A stretch of DNA of 64,000 nt from Thermoplasmata archaeon (GTDB taxonomy: Archaea > Thermoplasmatota > Thermoplasmata > Sysuiplasmatales > Sysuiplasmataceae). The position numbers were made by a program, and so were the translations under genes. Position 1 is the first letter of the stretch, and each line of letters opens with the position of its first letter. The notes beneath the pieces are model-generated. The model was not told where the DNA came from. It ran no database searches and was given only the letters and a program-made list of their open reading frames with translations. Below, piece by piece: positions 17,080-25,725 of the stretch. The stretch spans positions 1 to 64,000 of the forward strand of contig JAJZXY010000011.1 in the NCBI GenBank assembly GCA_021806165.1, read 5' to 3'.

Positions 17080-18233
17080 TGGAGGGGAAGGTCGACGTCG
17101 CCGTCATCGGTGCAGGCATATACGGTCTGATGACTGCTCACAAGCTGCTTCTAAGAGGTGTCAGGAACGTTGCTGTGTTCGAGCGCCTCTTCATTGGCAG
17201 CGGCCAGTCGAGCAGGAATGCGGGCGGCATCAGGGCTCAGTTCGCAAACGGTGCAACGATAAGATTCATGGTTGAGGCGGAGCGGCAGTGGAAGTGCATT
17301 TCAAGGGAGCTCGGCTACAACATTCTGTTCACGCGGGACGGCTACCTCTTCTCATGCTTCAGCGACGAGGACGAGGGGCTGTACGCTCTCCACAGGAAGA
17401 TACAGAACGAGAACGGCGTCAACTCCGTATGGCTGGAGCCGGGGCAGGTTGCGGAGCTCGTCCCGGGAATAAACCGCGACGGGCTCGTGGGTGCCAACTT
17501 CAGCTCGCAGGACGGCATACTGCATCATGATGCCGTCATTTCAGGCCTCATGTTCGAGATCAGGAGGAATGGCGGGAAGATATTCGAATACACTCCGGTT
17601 GAAAGGGTGGAGAGGGGCGCCTCGGGCGGCTTCCTTGTCCACACCCGGTCAGGGGTGTTTTCGGCATCCTACGTGGTGAACGCAGCGGCAGCCTGCGCCC
17701 CCGGCATAGCATCGCAGCTCGGCACAACGCTGCCCATAAAGCCGGTGCGCAGGGAGCTGATTGCCACGGAGCCGATGCGCCACTTCATGAAACCCATGCT
17801 CGTTTCACTGAAGTACGGCATAACAATCCACCAGTCGCTGAGGGGTGAATTCATTGGCCACACGAGCGCAAATGAGCCTGAGAATTTCGATCTGCGCGCA
17901 GGCTTCGGTTTCATGGTGCAGTACGCTAAGGATATCACGAAACTCCTGCCTTTCATGAAGAATGTGAGGATCGTTAGGCAGTGGGCTGGCACCTATGACA
18001 TGACGCCAGACAACTCCCCCGTCCTCGGCCCCGCCCCCGGCATGCCCAACTTCATCAACGCAGCAGGGAGCAGCGGCCACGGTTTCATGATGTCGCCCGC
18101 GGTGGGCAGCATGATAGCGGATTACATCGGCACCGGTCGCATCGACGACCTGATGAAACCATTCCGCCTGGAGCGCTTTGAAACGGGCGAGCTGCTCACC
18201 GAGCTAGTCCTGAGCAACCGCGGCGTCCTCTGA
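17079..18233 (+). CDS. FAD-dependent amine/amino-acid oxidoreductase beta subunit (SoxB/DAO family)
   Basis: 384 aa from ATG 17079, which overlaps the last base of the preceding TGA. The dinucleotide motif VAVIGAGIYGL is near residue 6 and GSGQSSRNAGGIR near 45, both typical of sarcosine oxidase beta and related D-amino-acid dehydrogenases. The C-terminal GSSGHGFMMSPAVG closes the FAD site. It would hold the substrate site, with the alpha-type partner carrying electrons onward. The substrate is unknown. Confidence 0.85.
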   Translation: MEGKVDVAVIGAGIYGLMTAHKLLLRGVRNVAVFERLFIGSGQSSRNAGGIRAQFANGATIRFMVEAERQWKCISRELGYNILFTRDGYLFSCFSDEDEGLYALHRKIQNENGVNSVWLEPGQVAELVPGINRDGLVGANFSSQDGILHHDAVISGLMFEIRRNGGKIFEYTPVERVERGASGGFLVHTRSGVFSASYVVNAAAACAPGIASQLGTTLPIKPVRRELIATEPMRHFMKPMLVSLKYGITIHQSLRGEFIGHTSANEPENFDLRAGFGFMVQYAKDITKLLPFMKNVRIVRQWAGTYDMTPDNSPVLGPAPGMPNFINAAGSSGHGFMMSPAVGSMIADYIGTGRIDDLMKPFRLERFETGELLTELVLSNRGVL

Positions 18234-18273
18234 CAGCCGGGTGCGCAAAGGATTAATTCATTGTATCCCTTCC

Positions 18274-18927
18274 ATGCTCCCTGTCCGTGATATGGTTTAC
18301 ACCGAACCAACAAAGATAATCTGCGTCGGAAGGAACTACGCGCAGCATGCGAAGGAGCTCAACAATGCTGTCCCGGACGAGCCAATGTTCTTTCTCAAGC
18401 CGCCGAGCTCAGTGATACATGACGGCCAGGACATTGTGCTGCCAAGGGGTGCGGGCAGGGTGGACTTCGAGGCCGAGCTCGGCGTAGTCATCGCCGACAG
18501 GGTCAGGGGCGTCTCTGAAGCCGGGGCGATGGAACATGTGCTCGGCTATCTCGTCTGCAACGACGTCACCGCGAGGGACCTGCAGGAGAAGGCCAAGCGC
18601 ACAGGCTATCCGTGGTCTGTAAGCAAGGGATTTGACACATTCTTTCCCATCTCGCCAATAAGGATGGCCGCGGATGCGGGTGACCCTTCGGCGCTCGACA
18701 TCGAGCTCAGGCTCAATGGCGAACTGAAGCAGAAGGGCAACACCTCTGGCATGATATTCCCAATACTCAGGCTGATAAGCGCAGCATCATCCTTCATGAC
18801 GCTTGAGCGCGGCGATGTGATAGCCACTGGGACGCCCGCAGGAATATCACAGCTGCATGCAGGCGACAGGGTGGAGATAACGGTAGAATCTGTCGGAAGT
18901 CTGACCAACGGCGTAGTCGAGGGCTAA
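18274..18927 (+). CDS. Fumarylacetoacetate hydrolase (FAH) family protein
   Basis: About 217 aa. Motifs PTKIICVGRNYAQHA, VDFEAELGVVI (metal ligands), CNDVTARDLQ, SKGFDTFFPISP and GDVIATGTPAGI identify the FAH fold, which covers fumarylpyruvate and acylpyruvate hydrolases, oxaloacetate decarboxylases and isomerases. The start is uncertain: GATTAATTC at 18250 would suit a leaderless start at ATG 18274, while GTG 18241 or ATG 18292 are alternatives. It closes the catabolic cluster and overlaps the convergent helicase gene by 4 bp. Confidence 0.85.
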   Translation: MLPVRDMVYTEPTKIICVGRNYAQHAKELNNAVPDEPMFFLKPPSSVIHDGQDIVLPRGAGRVDFEAELGVVIADRVRGVSEAGAMEHVLGYLVCNDVTARDLQEKAKRTGYPWSVSKGFDTFFPISPIRMAADAGDPSALDIELRLNGELKQKGNTSGMIFPILRLISAASSFMTLERGDVIATGTPAGISQLHAGDRVEITVESVGSLTNGVVEG

Positions 18928-21695
18928 TCCCAGAACCTCTTTGTCCTGGCGAATACAATCTCCTGCTCAAGCACCTCCTTGAGCAGCTGCTCCTCGTCAT
19001 TGCCGTGCCTCGCAAGCATCTTTGCGGCGCTGTCCGGCCCTATCCCCCTTCCGGCAAGGACAAGGAGCGCCCTCTGCCCGTACTCCATAACAAGGTTTGC
19101 ATTCTTCCTCAGCTTCCTGAGATCCTTCTGGGGCACCTCCTCCTTCCCCTTCAGGACCTCGCCCGCCTCATACTTGCTCAGCGCAGCGACCATCCTGCTG
19201 CCGCACTTCCAGCACTTGATCCTCCTCTCCTCCCTTGCTGCCCTCGTCTTCTTCTTCGCCCTGCAGTAGAGGCACAGCAGCGTGAACTCCTCGTCCATCA
19301 GCCTTCTCTGCAGAGCCTCCAGTATTCCCCTGTCCGCCCTTGCAGGCCTGTACAGCTCCTTTGTGGTGTCGATGCCCTTCTCCCCTACCGGGGATATGGG
19401 CGCATAGACAATCTCAATCTCTCCCGAGGCTATCATCGACAGCACCCCTTCCGTGAGATCTATGTCCATGCTCTCCCAGATTGTCTTGTCGATAGTCTCG
19501 TCCATCACAGGTGTGTGCTCATAGCCAGTCATCAGCCTGGGGAGATTCAGCTCCCTGTAGTCAGCATCCTTCCTGATGATTCCGAACTTCTTTCCGACGA
19601 ACAGGAACTGCCACTTCGCATAGGAGACATTTGACACGATCTTCCTCATGAATGTGTCAAGCGCCCCGGGCTGAATGGAGCGCAGCGCCTCCTCTATCCA
19701 TTCCTTCCTGAATCCCCTCGGCATGTCAAGCACAATCCTGTAGGGGTCGATGTCTATGCCGACGCTCTCCCCAGACCTCGCCGATATGATTGCTGCAACC
19801 ATCCTTGAGAGTGTTTCGTTTACGCGCGTGCCGAAGCAGGCGTTGACAACAGCCTTCCTGCCGGAGACCTCTATCACGATCCTCCTGTCAGTGGCAAGAA
19901 TGAACGGTTCCTTCATGCTGTCCAGATATTCGGAAAGCCTCCTCCTGGCCTCAGCATCCAGCGGATAGTCCTCGAAATTCCTCTGCGACCTGAGGCGGCC
20001 GACCTCCTGGGCGACCTCGTACGGCACAGGTATCTCCTCCCCAACCCACGAGGGCAGGGCGCCGAAGACGCTGATGGGCTCAACCAGTATTTCGCTCTCC
20101 CTTAGCTCGACTATGCGCCAGCTCCTGCCGTGCGTGATGAATACAGCTCCCTCGACGGCGAATGAGACCACAAACCCCTCGTCTAGGGTGGCTATGATCT
20201 TCCTTGTCCCTATATCCCTGACGCTGAATGTCTTCTCATCCCTTATCATCGATATGTTCTCGTAGAAGTAGTGGAGGCCGCGCATGGATCGTTTCACATA
20301 ACCCTCATCCACCTTCACCAGCCTGTACTCCAGAGAGAATTTGAAGAGCTCATTGAACCTCTGCTCTGTCAGATCGCTGAATGGATAGCTCCTCTTCAGC
20401 GTCCTGAACATCTCCTCCCTGGTGTACGTCCCCTCTGAGGACATGGCGACAATCTGGTTCGAGAGGACGGTCAGCGGCATCTTCCTGACCACCTGCCTTT
20501 CAAGCTCCTCCGCCATCCCCATCCTGCTTATCACCGCACCCTCGAGCAACTCATCCTCGTCATAGGCGATGATGCCTCCCCTGCTCACAGCGCCCGCCCT
20601 GTGCCCTGCCCTTCCAAGGCGCTGCAGCAGCCTTGTCACCTGCCTCGGCGAGTTGAACTGAATGGAATAGTCTGCGGAGCCTATGTCGATGCCGAGCTCA
20701 AGCGAGGAGGTGCATATCATGCACTTCAGCTTCTTCGCCTTGAACTCCTCCTCCATCTGCATCCTGAGCTCCTTTGACAGCGAGCCGTGGTGGACGCCCA
20801 CAGGATAGTCGGGCATCCATAAGTGGAAGCGGGATGAGATTGCCTCCGCCAGGTCCCTGGTGTTGACAAAAAGGAGTGTGCTCGTGTGGCTGTCTATGAT
20901 ATCCCTCCCCATTTCAAGGGCGGAGGCGAATCCCTCGTCCACCTGAAGGTTGGCCGAAATCTTCTTGGTGCCCTCCTCAGGGACCGGACACATGACCTCC
21001 ACCTCCCTGAGCTTCTCCACCGGTATTTTCGCTATGGACACATCCCTCCCTGATGCAAGCAGCCTTGCCACCTCCTCAGGCGTGCCCACCGTGGCAGAAA
21101 GGCCAATCCTCTGGAATTCGCCTGCAATCTTCACAAGCCTCTCCAGGGCGACAGCCAGCTGAGCTCCCCGTTCCCCGCTCACCAGCTCATGTATTTCGTC
21201 CACGACGACATACTTGACCCCCCTGAGCGAATTCCTCAGCCTCTTGCCTACGAGCAGTATCTGGACCGTCTCAGGCGTTGTTATGAGTATCTGTGGCGGG
21301 TTTGCAGACTGCTTCACCCTCTCATACTGCGATGTGTCACCATGCCTGACGGCAGCCCTGAGCCCTACAGCCGATGCAAGCTCCTCGAGCCTCAGCAGCA
21401 TATCCCTGTTGAGCGCCCTCAGGGGTGTGATGTACAGGCAGACAATCCCATCGGGATCACGCATCTCAGCCATCCTTTCAAGGATGGGAAGCATGGCGGC
21501 CTCCGTCTTGCCTATGCCCGTCGGGGCGCATACAAGCACATGCTTTCCGCCATAAACCGGTCCGAAAACATTCTCCTGGACCGGATGGAGCTGCAGTATG
21601 TTCCTCTCCCGCAGCGCCTTCCTGAGCCTGGGGTCAAGCTTCCCAATCAGCCCGGGGCCGTCCCCGGCCCCATCGTCCAGGACCGCCTCTTCCAT
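18924..21695 (-). CDS. Lhr-like superfamily 2 helicase
   Basis: 923 aa. Walker A is APTGIGKTEAA, the DEAD-type box reads VVVDEIHEL (DEIH), motif III is GLSATVG, and motif VI is QRLGRAGHRAG. A winged-helix region follows (about 400-500), then a large Lhr-type domain. Near residue 815-840 a zinc ribbon is formed by CLYCRAKKK...CWKCG, and the C-terminus has helix-hairpin-helix character (LAGRGIGPDSAAKMLARHG). Lhr enzymes unwind DNA or DNA-RNA hybrids in repair. The DEIH box and zinc ribbon place it in the archaeal Lhr-related group rather than Hel308. Confidence 0.88.
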   Translation of the reverse strand: MEEAVLDDGAGDGPGLIGKLDPRLRKALRERNILQLHPVQENVFGPVYGGKHVLVCAPTGIGKTEAAMLPILERMAEMRDPDGIVCLYITPLRALNRDMLLRLEELASAVGLRAAVRHGDTSQYERVKQSANPPQILITTPETVQILLVGKRLRNSLRGVKYVVVDEIHELVSGERGAQLAVALERLVKIAGEFQRIGLSATVGTPEEVARLLASGRDVSIAKIPVEKLREVEVMCPVPEEGTKKISANLQVDEGFASALEMGRDIIDSHTSTLLFVNTRDLAEAISSRFHLWMPDYPVGVHHGSLSKELRMQMEEEFKAKKLKCMICTSSLELGIDIGSADYSIQFNSPRQVTRLLQRLGRAGHRAGAVSRGGIIAYDEDELLEGAVISRMGMAEELERQVVRKMPLTVLSNQIVAMSSEGTYTREEMFRTLKRSYPFSDLTEQRFNELFKFSLEYRLVKVDEGYVKRSMRGLHYFYENISMIRDEKTFSVRDIGTRKIIATLDEGFVVSFAVEGAVFITHGRSWRIVELRESEILVEPISVFGALPSWVGEEIPVPYEVAQEVGRLRSQRNFEDYPLDAEARRRLSEYLDSMKEPFILATDRRIVIEVSGRKAVVNACFGTRVNETLSRMVAAIISARSGESVGIDIDPYRIVLDMPRGFRKEWIEEALRSIQPGALDTFMRKIVSNVSYAKWQFLFVGKKFGIIRKDADYRELNLPRLMTGYEHTPVMDETIDKTIWESMDIDLTEGVLSMIASGEIEIVYAPISPVGEKGIDTTKELYRPARADRGILEALQRRLMDEEFTLLCLYCRAKKKTRAAREERRIKCWKCGSRMVAALSKYEAGEVLKGKEEVPQKDLRKLRKNANLVMEYGQRALLVLAGRGIGPDSAAKMLARHGNDEEQLLKEVLEQEIVFARTKRFWD

Positions 21696-21745
21696 CTCTC
21701 CTCTCTATACTGCCCAATGTCCTAAAACAGGTCCGCTGCCGGCGC

Positions 21746-21997
21746 TCACACGGCCTTCTGCTTCAGCATGCCGACTATTTCCGCATTCTCGGGGAATCTC
21801 CCCTTCTCCTCCTTGGAGAATGCGAGAGCCTCGTCAATGACAATATCGAATATGCCGTGGTCGCCTGGTTCGAGTGCGACGCTGAGCTTCTTGTTGTATG
21901 CCATTCCGTGCGCATCCAGTATGCTCTTGGCGAGCTCGAATGCACGTGGCATGTAGCCGCAGGGCTGGCAATACTTTATCCTTACAGTCTTCACCAT
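21746..21997 (-). CDS. SelW/Rdx-like thioredoxin-fold protein
   Basis: 83 aa. The N-terminal strand VRIKYCQPCGYMPRA carries a CxxC redox pair typical of the Rdx (SelW/SelT/SelH) family, with cysteine in place of selenocysteine. The remainder (LSVALEPGDHGIFDIVID) fits the small thioredoxin-like fold. Its function is probably thiol redox, but the partner is unknown. It ends about 50 bp before the helicase on the same strand. Confidence 0.75.
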   Translation of the reverse strand: MVKTVRIKYCQPCGYMPRAFELAKSILDAHGMAYNKKLSVALEPGDHGIFDIVIDEALAFSKEEKGRFPENAEIVGMLKQKAV

Positions 21998-22058
21998 GCC
22001 CCGGATTTACTTTATCTACATTGATATACGTTTCTGAATCTAGGGAGAAAGAAGTCAG

Positions 22059-23795
22059 ATGGATCCGGCCAACGGCCCCATTGTCAGCATGCTCAATGAG
22101 ATTGCAGACATACTGGAAATAACCGGGAGCGACAGATTCCGCCCCATTGCATACAGGCGGGCCGCGAGAACGGTGGAGGCACTTCCACGCCCGGTCCATG
22201 ACTACATCAGGGAGGGGAGCATTTCAGAGCTTCCCGGTGTCGGGGAGGCAATAAGCCAGAAGATATCAGAATACGCATCAACCGGGCGCCTTGAGTACCT
22301 GGAGAAGCTGAGGAGCGGAATTCCGCCCGGCCTTCTCGAACTGCTCAACCTGCAGGAGGTTGGGCCCAAGACGGTCGGGAGGCTCTATCTTGAGCTTAAA
22401 ATCACATCCCTGGACGAGCTGCAGAAGGCCTGCGAAGAGCACAGGGTCAGCAAGCTCAAGGGATTCGGAGACAAGACAGAGGAGCGCATTCTTCAGAGCA
22501 TCGCGTTCTACAGGGGCAGCAGCAAACGCTTCCTGCTTTCAGAGGGGGACGAGGTTGCGGCGGAGATGATAAGGCATCTCTCCGGCCAGGCACACAGGAT
22601 AATGGCGGCAGGCTCCCTGAGACGGAGGAGGGAAACTATCGGTGACCTTGACATCATAGTCGCATCCGACACGCCTGAGAGCGTCATGGACCGGTTCGTG
22701 ACCTATCCTGGCATAAGCATAGTATACAGCAGGGGTGAGACAAAGTCGAGCATTCTGCTGAAGTCGGGGCTTCAGGTGGACCTCAGGGTTGTGGAGGATC
22801 GCAGTTACGGTGCCGCCCTTCTCTACTTCACAGGATCCAAGGACCATAACGTCGAACTGCGCAATCGCGCAATTGACAGGGGGCTGAAGCTCAATGAATA
22901 TTCACTCTCCACCAGGGATGGAGAGAAGGATGTTGCAGGTGAAAGCGAGGAGCAGGTCTACAGTGCTCTCGGGCTGCAGTTCATCGAACCGGAGCTTCGG
23001 GAGGCAAGGGGGGAGATTGATGCTGCATCAGCCGGGAGGCTGCCGCACCTTGTTGAAGAGGGTGATATAAGGGGGGATATGCACTGCCACACCAACTGGA
23101 CCGACGGCAGCAGCCCCATCGAGGCCATGATAGAGGCGGCTGAGGCGCGCAACTACTCGTACATAGGCATTTCAGACCACTCCAGGAGCTCCAGGGTCGC
23201 CAGGGGCCTGAGTGAGGAAAAGATGGAGAGACAGATAGAGCGTATAGAAAAAATAAACGCATCGGGGAAATATGACATAACCGTCCTCTGCGGCAGCGAA
23301 GTGGACATTCTCCCTGACGGAAAGCTGGATTACCGGGATGAGCTCCTCTCCAGGCTCGACTACGTCATAGGCTCTGTCCATTCCAGGTTCAATATGGATT
23401 CCGGGCAGATGACGGAACGCCTCCTCACCGCAATGTCTGATGAACACCTGACCATACTCGGCCATCCGACGGGAAGGGAGCTTGGGCGAAGGGAAGCGTA
23501 CTCGTTCAGCACAGATTCTGTGTTCGAGGAGGCCAGGTCAAAGGGGATTCTGCTGGAAATCAACGGATCTCCTGAGAGGCTGGATTTGAATGACCAGCTG
23601 GTGATGGAGGCACGCAGGCATGGCTGCGCCTTTGTGCTGAGCACCGATTCCCACCACTTCACACAGCTCTCCAACATGAAGTACGCCGTGGCCATGGCAA
23701 GGCGCGGCTGGCTCGAAGCAGCCGATGTTGCCAACGCGTGCAGCGAGCCTCCTGTGGCAAGACGTGCAGGGCGCATAGGGGTACGCGGGCAATAA
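22059..23795 (+). CDS. polX: DNA polymerase family X with PHP domain
   Basis: 578 aa, the full length of prokaryotic PolX. Residues 1-95 form the 8-kDa domain, and about 95-160 hold helix-hairpin-helix motifs (QEVGPKTVGRLY, LKGFGDKTEERIL). The palm has AGSLRRRRETIGDLDIIV with the metal-binding Asp pair and a third Asp in QVDLRVV. Residues about 335-570 are the PHP domain (GDMHCHTNWTDGS, GISDHSRSS, STDSHH), a Mn-dependent 3'-5' exonuclease or phosphoesterase. It fills gaps in base excision repair. It is transcribed away from the SelW-like gene. Confidence 0.94.
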   Translation: MDPANGPIVSMLNEIADILEITGSDRFRPIAYRRAARTVEALPRPVHDYIREGSISELPGVGEAISQKISEYASTGRLEYLEKLRSGIPPGLLELLNLQEVGPKTVGRLYLELKITSLDELQKACEEHRVSKLKGFGDKTEERILQSIAFYRGSSKRFLLSEGDEVAAEMIRHLSGQAHRIMAAGSLRRRRETIGDLDIIVASDTPESVMDRFVTYPGISIVYSRGETKSSILLKSGLQVDLRVVEDRSYGAALLYFTGSKDHNVELRNRAIDRGLKLNEYSLSTRDGEKDVAGESEEQVYSALGLQFIEPELREARGEIDAASAGRLPHLVEEGDIRGDMHCHTNWTDGSSPIEAMIEAAEARNYSYIGISDHSRSSRVARGLSEEKMERQIERIEKINASGKYDITVLCGSEVDILPDGKLDYRDELLSRLDYVIGSVHSRFNMDSGQMTERLLTAMSDEHLTILGHPTGRELGRREAYSFSTDSVFEEARSKGILLEINGSPERLDLNDQLVMEARRHGCAFVLSTDSHHFTQLSNMKYAVAMARRGWLEAADVANACSEPPVARRAGRIGVRGQ

Positions 23796-23826
23796 TCCAT
23801 GCTGTTATCCCAACAACGGCGTAATA

Positions 23827-23838
23827 TTAATATTTCCA
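23827..23838 (-). promoter_or_regulatory. Near-match to the shared sulfur-locus motif, before the tusA-like/SQR operon
   Basis: On the minus strand this is TGGAAATATTAA, differing by one base from TGGAAATAATAA at three other sulfur loci. It overlaps the AT-rich TAATATTAATAT that is the best promoter candidate for the TusA-like gene at 23936. A regulator site here is inferred. Confidence 0.4.
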
Positions 23839-23935
23839 CAGACCGATTCAGTGAAAATCGAGCTCAATGTGGGTTAACTATTCATATCCACAACGCATTA
23901 TGCCAATGGCAGCCTTATCCGGGGGAAGTGAACTT

Positions 23936-24175
23936 ATGACAGACCTTAAGCTTTACAAGACAATCGACGCAACCTCCGAAAATTGCGCCGGCCCCATCGG
24001 TGAACTGTCCTCTGCCCTCAATGACGCATACGTGGGCGAAGCGGTGGCCATAATTCTTGGCGATGATGCCACACGCGACGACATACTTGTCTGGGCGAAG
24101 AGGACGGGCAACGAAGTGGTGGAAAACACCTCGGAGGAAGGCAGGCACAGACTCGTTTTGAAAAAGGTGAAATGA
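23936..24175 (+). CDS. TusA-like sulfur carrier with altered CAGP motif
   Basis: 79 aa from ATG 23936, chosen because GGGGGAAGTGA, a strong SD, lies just before it; an upstream in-frame ATG at 23867 would add 23 unconserved residues. The TusA fold is clear (IDATSENCAGPIGELSSALN, then GNEVVEN), but the usual Cys-Pro-x-Pro reads CAGP. The sulfur-carrying Cys17 is kept while the first proline is lost. In sulfur oxidisers TusA passes protein-bound persulfide towards the sulfite-forming enzyme. It starts an operon with the SQR-like flavoprotein, a DsrE-like protein and a DUF1641 protein. Confidence 0.82.
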   Translation: MTDLKLYKTIDATSENCAGPIGELSSALNDAYVGEAVAIILGDDATRDDILVWAKRTGNEVVENTSEEGRHRLVLKKVK

Positions 24176-24176
24176 A

Positions 24177-25331
24177 ATGAAGAATGTCCTCGTAGCAGGC
24201 GGAGGCCTTGGTGGTACTATTGTTGCGAACAGAATCGCTCAGAAACTTTCGAACGAAATAGAAAACGGAGAGGCGAGCGTTACAGTCTTCGACAAGAGTG
24301 ACATGCACTTCTACCAGCCCGGTTTCCTCCTTGTTTCAATGGGGGCTATGGAACCCCAGGATACACAGATAATGGAGAGGAGCGTCCTCGACAGGCGCGT
24401 GAAATTCCTTTCAGGAGACAGCGGAAGCATCACAAAGATAGATGCCGACAACAGGTCGCTTACCACAGCCGACGGGAAGAGCCATGGCTACGACCAGCTC
24501 GTCCTCTCTACTGGGTCTCATCTTCAGTTCGACGAAATACCAGGTTTTGCTGCCGGCGCCGACACATTCTTCAACCTGGAGAAGGCGAAGGAGATGTGGC
24601 AGAAGGTCCGCTCCTTCGAGGGCGGAAAGATCGTTGTGGACACAGCCATGATGCCGCACAAGTGCCCCGTCGCACCTCTTGAGATAACGCTGATGCTTGA
24701 CGATTATTTCAGGAAGAAGGGGATAAGGGACAAGGTTCAGATTGATTACTGCTATCCAGTGCCAGGCGTCTTCGGCATACCCAATGTCAACAAAATGATG
24801 ACAAAGATATTCGCCGAGCGCGGCATCAACGTCCACAGCCAGTTTGCACTCGCCTCGGTCGACACCTCCGCCAGGAAGATCACCTCGAAGGAGGGGGAGT
24901 CGGTGGACTACGACCTGCTAGTCAGCATCCCTCCCCACAAGGGGGCGCAGGTGATAGGCGATTCTGGCCTCGGCGACAGGCGGAACTGGGTTTCCACGGA
25001 CAAGTTCACACTGCTGGTTAAGGGGCACGATGACATACATGCAATGGGCGACACGACGGACATAGCCATATCGAAGGCAGGCTCGACAGCCGACTACGAG
25101 TCCTATGTTGTCAGCCACAACGTTGCAGCCGAGGTTGCAGGCACGGGCGGCATGAAGACGTACCCGGGCTCTGTATTCTGCTTCATCGCGACAGGGATGG
25201 ACCAGGCGACATACATAAAGTTCGACTACAGCCACCCCCCTGTCCCTCCTACACCGTCGCAGGTCTACTGGTGGAGCAAGCTTGCCTACAACAAGCTCTA
25301 CTGGAGTCTGCACGCCAGGACCATGATCTGA
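24177..25331 (+). CDS. Sulfide:quinone oxidoreductase / flavocytochrome c sulfide dehydrogenase-like flavoprotein
   Basis: 384 aa. The FAD motif VLVAGGGLGGTIVANRI is N-terminal. Three cysteines stand out: Cys163 in PHKCPVAP, Cys192 in DYCYPVPG and Cys335 in VFCFIATG. Their spacing resembles the redox cysteines of SQR and FccB-type flavoproteins (around 160 and 335). The C-terminus (VYWWSKLAYNKLYWSLHA) is amphipathic or aromatic and could bind the membrane. Its likely job is sulfide or persulfide oxidation with electrons to quinone. Clustering with TusA, DsrE and DUF1641 suggests it loads or unloads carrier-bound sulfur. Exact substrate is inferred. Confidence 0.82.
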   Translation: MKNVLVAGGGLGGTIVANRIAQKLSNEIENGEASVTVFDKSDMHFYQPGFLLVSMGAMEPQDTQIMERSVLDRRVKFLSGDSGSITKIDADNRSLTTADGKSHGYDQLVLSTGSHLQFDEIPGFAAGADTFFNLEKAKEMWQKVRSFEGGKIVVDTAMMPHKCPVAPLEITLMLDDYFRKKGIRDKVQIDYCYPVPGVFGIPNVNKMMTKIFAERGINVHSQFALASVDTSARKITSKEGESVDYDLLVSIPPHKGAQVIGDSGLGDRRNWVSTDKFTLLVKGHDDIHAMGDTTDIAISKAGSTADYESYVVSHNVAAEVAGTGGMKTYPGSVFCFIATGMDQATYIKFDYSHPPVPPTPSQVYWWSKLAYNKLYWSLHARTMI

Positions 25332-25341
25332 GGATGGCCCG

Positions 25342-25725
25342 ATGAAGCTGGCCATCGTTCTCGGCTCCAATCATCTCGACAGGGTGGAGTTCGCCTCCAT
25401 GACAGCATTCCTGGCATCAAGCATGGGGGATGAAGTCCTCCTCTTTGCCACCATGGGTGGCGTCCAGGCGCTGAAGAGGGAGCCGGACACTGTATCGGAG
25501 TCGGATGCATCCAGGAAGATCGCAGACACGGAGAACGGGGGCAAATTTCTTGATTACCTCAGGAAGGCGAAGGGAACGGGGAAGGTGAGCATTACGGCAT
25601 GCAGCATGGCATCCAGGCTGTTCGGCCTGAAGAAGGAGGATTTCTCCGATCTGGTTGACGGCATAGGGGGCCTTACCTCATTCCTGGATATGACCGAAGG
25701 AAGCAGACTTATGAATATATGGTGA
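25342..25725 (+). CDS. DsrE-family protein
   Basis: 127 aa. The start MKLAIVLGSNHLDRVEFA and the middle VLLFATMGGVQALK fit the DsrE/DsrF fold. Cys in ITACSMASRLFGL occupies the usual sulfur-binding position. DsrE-like proteins carry and transfer sulfane sulfur between TusA and the oxidising enzyme. It follows the SQR-like gene by about 10 bp and overlaps the next gene by 7 bp, so it belongs to the same transcript. Confidence 0.8.
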   Translation: MKLAIVLGSNHLDRVEFASMTAFLASSMGDEVLLFATMGGVQALKREPDTVSESDASRKIADTENGGKFLDYLRKAKGTGKVSITACSMASRLFGLKKEDFSDLVDGIGGLTSFLDMTEGSRLMNIW

